Origin: Streptomyces sp. NRRL B-24484
GTDB taxonomy: Bacteria; Actinomycetota; Actinomycetes; Streptomycetales; Streptomycetaceae
Length of the DNA stretch: 64,000 bases
Assembly: GCF_000717715.1 (NCBI RefSeq)
Contig: NZ_JOAI01000054.1
Coordinates: 3,725 to 67,724 of the forward strand
Direction: 5' to 3'
Shown here: positions 59,255 through 64,000 of the stretch, piece after piece
Layout of the letters: the number at the start of each line of letters is the position of its first letter
How positions within the stretch are numbered: position 1 is the first letter of the stretch
Program-made: the position numbers and the translations under genes
The notes under the pieces: generated by a model
What the model was told of the DNA's origin: nothing
Databases searched by the model: none
The model's input: only the letters and a program-made list of their open reading frames with translations

Positions 59255-60910
59255 GTGGCACTGCCGGTGGAACAGGAGCGGCCGGTGGCGGACGAGGCGG
59301 ACAGCGCCGCGCGCCCGCGGCCCGAGCGGCCCGAACGTCCGGGACGGCTCGCCCGCATCCGCGCGGGCCTGCCCAGGACGGGCCTGGCCGTGCTCGCCGG
59401 TCTGCTGACGGTCGCCGCCTTCCCGCCGTACGACCTGTGGCCGCTGTCGATCGTCGGCGTCGCCGCGCTGTCGCTGCTGACCCGCGGCCGCACCCTGCGC
59501 CAGGGCGCCTGGACGGGCTTCGCCTTCGGCTTCCCGTTCTTCCTCGGCCTGCTGGCATGGCTGCGGGTGGTCGGCTGGGACGCGACCGTCGGCCTGTCGG
59601 TGATCGAGGCGCTGTTCGTCGCCGCCATGGGCGCGGGCCTCGCCGCGACCTCCCGGCTGCGCGCCTGGCCGCTCTGGGCGGCCTGCCTGTGGGTGACACA
59701 GGAGTGGGCCCGGGACCGGCTGCCGCTCGGCGGCTTCCCGTGGGGCCGGCTGGCCTTCGCGAACACCGCGAGCCCGTTCACCCCGCTGGCCTCGCTCGGC
59801 GGCGCCCCGCTGGTGACCTTCGCCGTGGCGCTCTGCGGCACCCTGCTGGCCTGGGCCGCCCTGCGGCTGCGCCGTGGCCCGCGCCGCTCGCCGAAGGCCG
59901 CCGCGCTGGCGGGTCTCGGCGCGGTGGCCGCGCTGCTCGCCGGCCTGGTCGTGCCCGTCCCGACCAAGGGCGACGACACGGTGAAGGTGGCCCTGGTGCA
60001 GGGCAACGTGCCGCACCCCGGCATGGACTTCCTGGGCCGCCCGATGCAGGTCCTCGACAACCACGCCAGCGAGACCGAGAAGCTCGCCGCGGACATCGCC
60101 GCCGGCCGCGTCCCCAAGCCGGACGTCGTCATCTGGCCGGAGAACGCCTCCGACCTGGACCCGTTCTCCGAGCCGGCCGCCTATCAGCGGATCGACCAGG
60201 CCGTCCGCGCGGTCGGCGTGCCGACCCTGGTCGGCGCCCTGGTCGACGGCCCGGACGCGCAGCACGTGCAGAACGAGGGCATCGTCTGGAACCCGTCCAC
60301 CGGTCCCGGCGCCTCGTACACCAAGCAGCACCCGGTGCCGTTCGGCGAGTACGTGCCGTTCCGCGCCGAGCTCTCCAAGGTGATCTCGCGCCTGCAGCGG
60401 GTCGCCCGCGACTTCTACCCCGGCGACCACAACGGCGTGATGCAGCTCGGCCCGGCCCGGATCGGCGACGTCATCTGCTTCGAGGTGGCCTACGACGAGA
60501 TCGTCCGCGACACCGTCAACGACGGTGGCCGGGTCCTCGTCGTGCAGACCAACAACGCCACCTACAACCGCACCGGCCAGACCGAGCAGCAGCTCGCCAT
60601 GAGCCGGCTGCGCGCCGTCGAGCACGGCCGCGCCGTCCTGATCGCGGCGACCAGCGGCATCAGCGCGGTGATCGCCCCGGACGGCTCGGTGGTCTCCCGG
60701 ACGAAGGAGCTCGCCCCCGCGGTGCTCAACGCCACCGTGCCGCTGCGCGACTCCCGCACGGTGGCCGACCGGGTCGGCGCCGCCCCGGAGTGGGCGCTGG
60801 CCGCCGCGGGCCTGCTGGCCTGCGGACTCGTGGCCGCCGGTGCCGTCCGCCGGCGCCGTTCCGGCGGAACACCCGAGGCGGCGGAACCGTTGGACCAGGT
60901 GGTGCCGTAG
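59255..60910 (+). CDS. lnt: Apolipoprotein N-acyltransferase
   Basis: A 551-residue membrane enzyme: N-terminal transmembrane bundle (about 30-230) and a nitrilase-like domain (about 245-500). The catalytic triad is visible as Glu in VIWPENASD, Lys in YTKQHPVPFGEYVPF and Cys in DVICFEVAYDE. It adds the third acyl chain to lipoproteins at the outer face of the membrane. The start is GTG 59255 with GAGGGAC upstream; the N-terminal 35 residues are charged and poorly conserved. Followed by fxsA. Confidence 0.95.
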   Translation: MALPVEQERPVADEADSAARPRPERPERPGRLARIRAGLPRTGLAVLAGLLTVAAFPPYDLWPLSIVGVAALSLLTRGRTLRQGAWTGFAFGFPFFLGLLAWLRVVGWDATVGLSVIEALFVAAMGAGLAATSRLRAWPLWAACLWVTQEWARDRLPLGGFPWGRLAFANTASPFTPLASLGGAPLVTFAVALCGTLLAWAALRLRRGPRRSPKAAALAGLGAVAALLAGLVVPVPTKGDDTVKVALVQGNVPHPGMDFLGRPMQVLDNHASETEKLAADIAAGRVPKPDVVIWPENASDLDPFSEPAAYQRIDQAVRAVGVPTLVGALVDGPDAQHVQNEGIVWNPSTGPGASYTKQHPVPFGEYVPFRAELSKVISRLQRVARDFYPGDHNGVMQLGPARIGDVICFEVAYDEIVRDTVNDGGRVLVVQTNNATYNRTGQTEQQLAMSRLRAVEHGRAVLIAATSGISAVIAPDGSVVSRTKELAPAVLNATVPLRDSRTVADRVGAAPEWALAAAGLLACGLVAAGAVRRRRSGGTPEAAEPLDQVVP

Positions 60911-60963
60911 TCGCGGCCGGAGCGTCCGGCCGGTGGGAGAGCACCTCCGGAGTGGATCCGTCC

Positions 60964-61530
60964 GTGTCCCAGCAAGCAACCACGGCCCGGCCGGCGCGCC
61001 GCAGCACGCTGCGCCGGGTGCTTCCCCTGCTCGTCGCCGCCTGGCTGGTGCTGGAGATCTGGCTGCTGACGGTGGTGGTCTCGGCGACCGGCTGGTTCGG
61101 CGTCCTGGTGCTGCTGCTGGCCGGTGTGTTCACCGGCGGCTGGCTGATCAAGCGCGCGGGGCTACGGGCCTTCTCGGCGGCCGTGGAGCAGAGCCGCGAT
61201 CCACAGCCGAAGCAGGCGCAGACGCCGACCACCATGACGGTCCTCGCGGGCGTGCTGCTGATCGTGCCGGGCTTCCTCTCGGACGTGCTGGCGCTGACGC
61301 TGCTCTTCCCGCCGACGCGGGCGCTGTGGCGGGCCGGTGCCCGCCGGGCCGCCCGGGACGTGCTGCGGTCGACGACCCCGGTCGGTGAGGACCGCCTCGC
61401 CGACGCGATGCGGCTGCAGGAGCAGCTGCGTATCCACCGCCCCGGCGGCACGGTGATCCAGGGCGAGGTGGTGGAGCCCGGCACCGGCGCCGGTCCGGAC
61501 ACCGAGTACCGTCCGCCGATCGCGGGCTGA
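60964..61530 (+). CDS. fxsA: FxsA family membrane protein
   Basis: A 188-residue protein with three transmembrane stretches in the FxsA layout: LPLLVAAWLVLEIWLLTVVV, GVLVLLLAGVFTGGWLIKRA and MTVLAGVLLIVPGFLSDVLA, then the basic RALWRAGARRAARD. In E. coli overexpressed FxsA relieves phage T7 exclusion by F plasmid; the normal function is unknown. The start is GTG 60964 (GTG 60952 also possible). Placed 53 bases after lnt, probably cotranscribed. Confidence 0.9.
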   Translation: MSQQATTARPARRSTLRRVLPLLVAAWLVLEIWLLTVVVSATGWFGVLVLLLAGVFTGGWLIKRAGLRAFSAAVEQSRDPQPKQAQTPTTMTVLAGVLLIVPGFLSDVLALTLLFPPTRALWRAGARRAARDVLRSTTPVGEDRLADAMRLQEQLRIHRPGGTVIQGEVVEPGTGAGPDTEYRPPIAG

Positions 61531-61543
61531 GCCGACCGTTCCC

Positions 61544-61574
61544 GACGCCCCCGGGCCGGCCGCCCGGGGGCGTC
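61544..61574 (+). terminator. Terminator after fxsA
   Basis: Thirteen-base perfect stem GACGCCCCCGGGC/GCCCGGGGGCGTC with five-base loop. Confidence 0.85.
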
Positions 61575-61613
61575 GGGGTGCCGCCTCCCGGCCTGCCCGG
61601 CTCCGGGCATGCC

Positions 61614-61645
61614 GAAGGGCCCGGACACCTTCGTCCGGGCCCTTC
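61614..61645 (-). terminator. Terminator after rbpA
   Basis: Thirteen-base perfect stem GAAGGGCCCGGAC/GTCCGGGCCCTTC with six-base loop, on the 3' side of rbpA. With the preceding hairpin it separates the convergent fxsA and rbpA transcripts. Confidence 0.85.
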
Positions 61646-61686
61646 ACGGTTGTCGGTGCCGCCCCCGGCATCGCCGGGGGAGGACC

Positions 61687-62061
61687 TCACGCGCTCTTGC
61701 GGCTGTCGCGCGGGTGCACCGCGAGGTTCATGCCACCGGAGCGGAGAACGGCCAGCCGCTCGGCCAGCACCTCCTCCAGCTCCTCGCGCGTCCGACGCTC
61801 CATCAGCATGTCCCAATGGGTGCGCGTCGGCTTGGTCTTCTTCTCCTCCGGCTCCTCGCCGTCGAGGAGTACGGCCTCCTGGCCGCAGAAACGGCATTCC
61901 CACACCGAGGGGATCTCCGCCTCCACGGAGAAGGGGACCTCGAAACGGTGTCCGTTCTGACATGCGTACTCGACGGTCTGGCGGGGAGCCAGATCGATAC
62001 CACGGTCGGTCTCGTAGCTAGTGGCCCCGAGTCGCGTGCCGCGGAGAGCTCGCTCGCTCAT
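61687..62061 (-). CDS. rbpA: RNA polymerase-binding protein RbpA
   Basis: A 124-residue transcription factor specific to actinobacteria. The basic N-terminal arm and YETDRGIDLAPRQ precede the zinc-binding core (VEYACQNGHRFEVPF, VWECRFCGQEA), and the C-terminal sigma-interacting domain contains KPTRTHWDMLMERRTREELE. It binds the group 1/2 sigma factor and the beta subunit to stabilise open complexes. The start is ATG 62061. A perfect sigma-R-type promoter lies about 60 bases upstream, matching disulphide-stress control reported for S. coelicolor rbpA. Confidence 0.97.
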   Translation of the reverse strand: MSERALRGTRLGATSYETDRGIDLAPRQTVEYACQNGHRFEVPFSVEAEIPSVWECRFCGQEAVLLDGEEPEEKKTKPTRTHWDMLMERRTREELEEVLAERLAVLRSGGMNLAVHPRDSRKSA

Positions 62062-62316
62062 GAATCGTGCCTCCCGGGCTTATGGCCCACAGGACTAGTG
62101 GTCGCTGTCTTCGTCGTTCGGTCAACGCTCGGCCGTCGACGAAGATTCCCGTCCGGGGACATGCGTCGCCTGTCGTGCCGCCCACGTTTGTACCCATCGG
62201 CGCCCGATTTGTCACATCTGGACGGGGATGTCACCCTGCGTGCCACGACTGGCGCACAGAGCGATCACCCGGACGCCGCACACGGCTCCCCGATCGGCCG
62301 ATCCTCCGAACGGCGC
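62062..62316. other. Intergenic region between rbpA and the FtsK-like gene
   Basis: 255 bases. It holds the rbpA promoter (62123-62150) and the rbpA leader; the remainder, on the 3' side of the FtsK-like gene, shows no gene and no strong hairpin. Confidence 0.5.
62123..62150 (-). promoter_or_regulatory. Sigma-R-type promoter GGGAAT-N18-GTTG of rbpA
   Basis: On the minus strand GGGAAT (62150-62145), an exact 18-base spacer and GTTG (62126-62123) fit the GGAAT-N18-GTT consensus of the thiol-stress sigma factor SigR. The TTGACC that overlaps GTTG might act as -35 of a second, housekeeping promoter. Confidence 0.85.
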
Positions 62317-63930
62317 TCACCAGACCGGCCGCGGGCGGACCGCCCCGGCGTCCTTGCCGAGTTCCACGCCGAGCTCGGCGACCAGGTCCTCGGCCCGGTC
62401 GGTCGGCGCAGTCGGTGCGGCGGCCGGCGCGGAGGGGGCGGCCGCCTCGGTGCGGGTGTCCCGGTGCGGCAGCAGGGCGATCACCGCGTCCCGCAGCTGG
62501 GCCGGCGCGTCCTCGTCCAGCGGGTCGACCGTGGCCGGCACCTGCAGCCGGACGGGGGCGGTGGCGCCGACCCGGGCGTAGCCGCGGCCGGCCGGGGTGT
62601 GCGCGGCCGGGGTGATGTCCAGCGCGGCGCCGAGCGCGGCGCGGCCGAGGTCCGGGGTGACCGGGCCGAGCACCACCCTGGTGCGGGTGGCGGCGCGGAC
62701 GGTCGGGCGCAGCCGGGCCATCGCCTCCACGTCCTCGGCGATCACCACGGTGACCCGGGCGGCCCGGCCGTGCCGCAGCGGGACCTCCAGCAGGTCCTGC
62801 GGGTCGGGGCGGTCCTCGGCCTGTGCCAGCTCGCTGAGCTCGGTGGGGTGGTCGAGCAGCAGCCAGAGCGGCCGGGTGGCCTCCTCGGGGGCGGCGACCC
62901 CGTGGTGCCGGGCCGCGTTCAGCAGGCCGAGCCGCCGCTCGGTCTCCTTGGCGGCCCACTCCAGGGCGGCGACCGCGCCGTGCAGGCTGGTCTCGACGGT
63001 GTGCACGCCGGGCCGGTTGACCAGGCAGGCGTGCTCGCCGGTGCCGGCGCCGTCGATCACCACCAGGTCGCCGTGCGGCAGCGCCTGCAGCGCGATCGAG
63101 CGCAGCAGGGTGGAGGTGCCGGAGCCGGCGGAGCCGAGCGCCAGCAGGTGCGGCTCGGCGCTGCGCGGGCCGACCCGCCAGACCGCCGGCGGCTGCTGGG
63201 CGACGGTGCCGCCCTGGGTGACCGGGATGGTCCGGCTGCTGCCGAGGCCGTCGGTGAAGCCGAGGACGATCTCGCCCGGGGCGGTGACGAAGCGCTGCGC
63301 GACGATGTCGGTGGCCAGCGGCGCGAGGGCCGTGACCCGCAGCCGGTTGGACTCCTCGTCCCAGTCGAAGCGGTACTCCCGGGCCCGGCCGGCCTTGCCC
63401 TGGACGACCTGTTCGATCCGGGCCCGGGCGGCCGGCTCGGTGTCGGTGAAGTACGCGGGGTAGGCGATCTCGAGTGCGGAGAGCCGGCCGTCACCGTCGA
63501 ACTCCCAGCCGCCGAACGCGTTCTTGTAGTGGCCGTCGAGGGTGTAGAGCGGGCTCATGTCGTCCGGCCCGGCCAGGTACGGGGTGAGGGCGGCGTAGAG
63601 CGCGGCGAGCTTCAGGTCGGCGGCGTCGGGCTCCGGGGCGGCCGCGGCCTTGGGCCGGCGGCCGGCCCAGGCGGCGCTCGCCATCAGGCCGGCCAGGGTG
63701 AACAGCAGGCCGTGCGGCAGCAGGAAGACGCCGAGCACCAGGGCGGCGGTCAGGAACAGCGTGGGACCGCGCCGCTCCTTGGGGGTCGCGGCCCAGCGGC
63801 TCTTCGTCCACTCGACGTGGTGGCGCAGCCCGCGGCCGATGAGCGTGAGCGGCGCGAACATGTCGGCGGTGTGGTCGCCTGCGGTGCGTGCGAGGTCGCG
63901 TCCGCGGTGGAGATGGCGGGTGAGGGACAT
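62317..63930 (-). CDS. FtsK-like membrane protein with degenerate Walker A motif
   Basis: A 537-residue protein. Two adjacent transmembrane helices (about 55-90, LFLTAALVLGVFLLPHGLLF and following) are preceded by a basic cytoplasmic N-terminus. The rest is a RecA-like domain of the FtsK/EccC/TraB kind: LLALGSAGSGTSTLLRSIAL replaces the normal GxxGxGK(S/T), so the phosphate-binding lysine is threonine. GDLVVIDGAGTGEHAC and LWLLLDHPTELSELA (Walker-B-like) follow. The C-terminal 60 residues are Ala/Pro-rich. Possibly a non-hydrolysing partner of another motor. The start is ATG 63930. Confidence 0.75.
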   Translation of the reverse strand: MSLTRHLHRGRDLARTAGDHTADMFAPLTLIGRGLRHHVEWTKSRWAATPKERRGPTLFLTAALVLGVFLLPHGLLFTLAGLMASAAWAGRRPKAAAAPEPDAADLKLAALYAALTPYLAGPDDMSPLYTLDGHYKNAFGGWEFDGDGRLSALEIAYPAYFTDTEPAARARIEQVVQGKAGRAREYRFDWDEESNRLRVTALAPLATDIVAQRFVTAPGEIVLGFTDGLGSSRTIPVTQGGTVAQQPPAVWRVGPRSAEPHLLALGSAGSGTSTLLRSIALQALPHGDLVVIDGAGTGEHACLVNRPGVHTVETSLHGAVAALEWAAKETERRLGLLNAARHHGVAAPEEATRPLWLLLDHPTELSELAQAEDRPDPQDLLEVPLRHGRAARVTVVIAEDVEAMARLRPTVRAATRTRVVLGPVTPDLGRAALGAALDITPAAHTPAGRGYARVGATAPVRLQVPATVDPLDEDAPAQLRDAVIALLPHRDTRTEAAAPSAPAAAPTAPTDRAEDLVAELGVELGKDAGAVRPRPVW

Positions 63931-64000
63931 GGCGGGCTCCCCGAGCGGTGGGACAGGGATGGGGGCGGGGCGGTGGCGCGGCAGTGGGACGGGGTGGGAC

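Overview
The window is very GC-rich, densely packed actinobacterial chromosome. G/C dominates third codon positions, GTG starts are frequent, and many genes overlap by four bases (GTGA/ATGA). The gene content (RbpA, XRE/DUF397 pairs, secreted enzymes with ricin-type lectin domains, a sigma-R-type promoter, Rv1733c-like and GAF-kinase stress proteins) points to the Streptomycetaceae (Streptomyces or Kitasatospora). I cannot name the species. No rRNA, tRNA, CRISPR array, transposase, integrase or phage module was seen.

Layout. 1-4 kb: 3' part of a permease, a universal stress protein, a GAF sensor kinase and a STAS protein. 4-8 kb: two secreted pectin-degrading enzymes (pectate lyase-pectinesterase fusion and a PL3 lyase with lectin domain), sharing an upstream sequence element. 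8-19 kb: Nudix-SDR pair, methyltransferase, arylamine N-acetyltransferase, secreted metalloprotease, a copper-resistance-like membrane protein, and a translationally coupled pair of an ARPP-2-like protein and a Ro60/TROVE-like vWA protein. 19-22.4 kb: Rv1733c-like protein, Zn-alcohol dehydrogenase and CBS-BON protein, the kind of genes found in DevR/DosR dormancy regulons. 22.5-26.1 kb: a five-gene minus-strand operon whose BtaA-like aminocarboxypropyltransferase and membrane methyltransferase suggest a modified lipid; a perfect palindrome lies in its promoter region. 26-42 kb: GuaB1, DUF5995, SDR, QueA-like protein, a second USP, a MarR regulator/hydrolase pair with three evenly spaced operators, a peptidase-E-like protein, an FMN protein, a WhiJ-like regulatory module (ATPase, XRE, DUF397, HAD), CutA and a secreted zinc protease.

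42.5-47.8 kb is core metabolism: an FMN riboswitch followed by ribE-ribM-ribBA-ribH, then hisE-hisG and a PH-domain protein. 47.8-50.4 kb holds two coupled CNNM/CorC-type transporters preceded by a structured leader RNA and a 22-codon upstream reading frame that ends on the transporter start codon. 50.4-58 kb: DUF1275 protein, EccA-like AAA ATPase, a small kinase, an Lrp regulator downstream of a perfect 34-bp palindrome, an amidohydrolase and a TetR regulator. 58-64 kb: PAP2 phosphatase, Lnt, FxsA, RbpA with a sigma-R promoter, and an FtsK-like membrane protein lacking the Walker A lysine.

Most promising for follow-up: the BtaA-like lipid operon, the Ro60-like/ARPP pair, the leader RNA with coupled uORF at 47.9 kb, the three-site MarR operator, and the shared pectinase promoter element. 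Functions are inferred from sequence recognition alone; no database search was possible.
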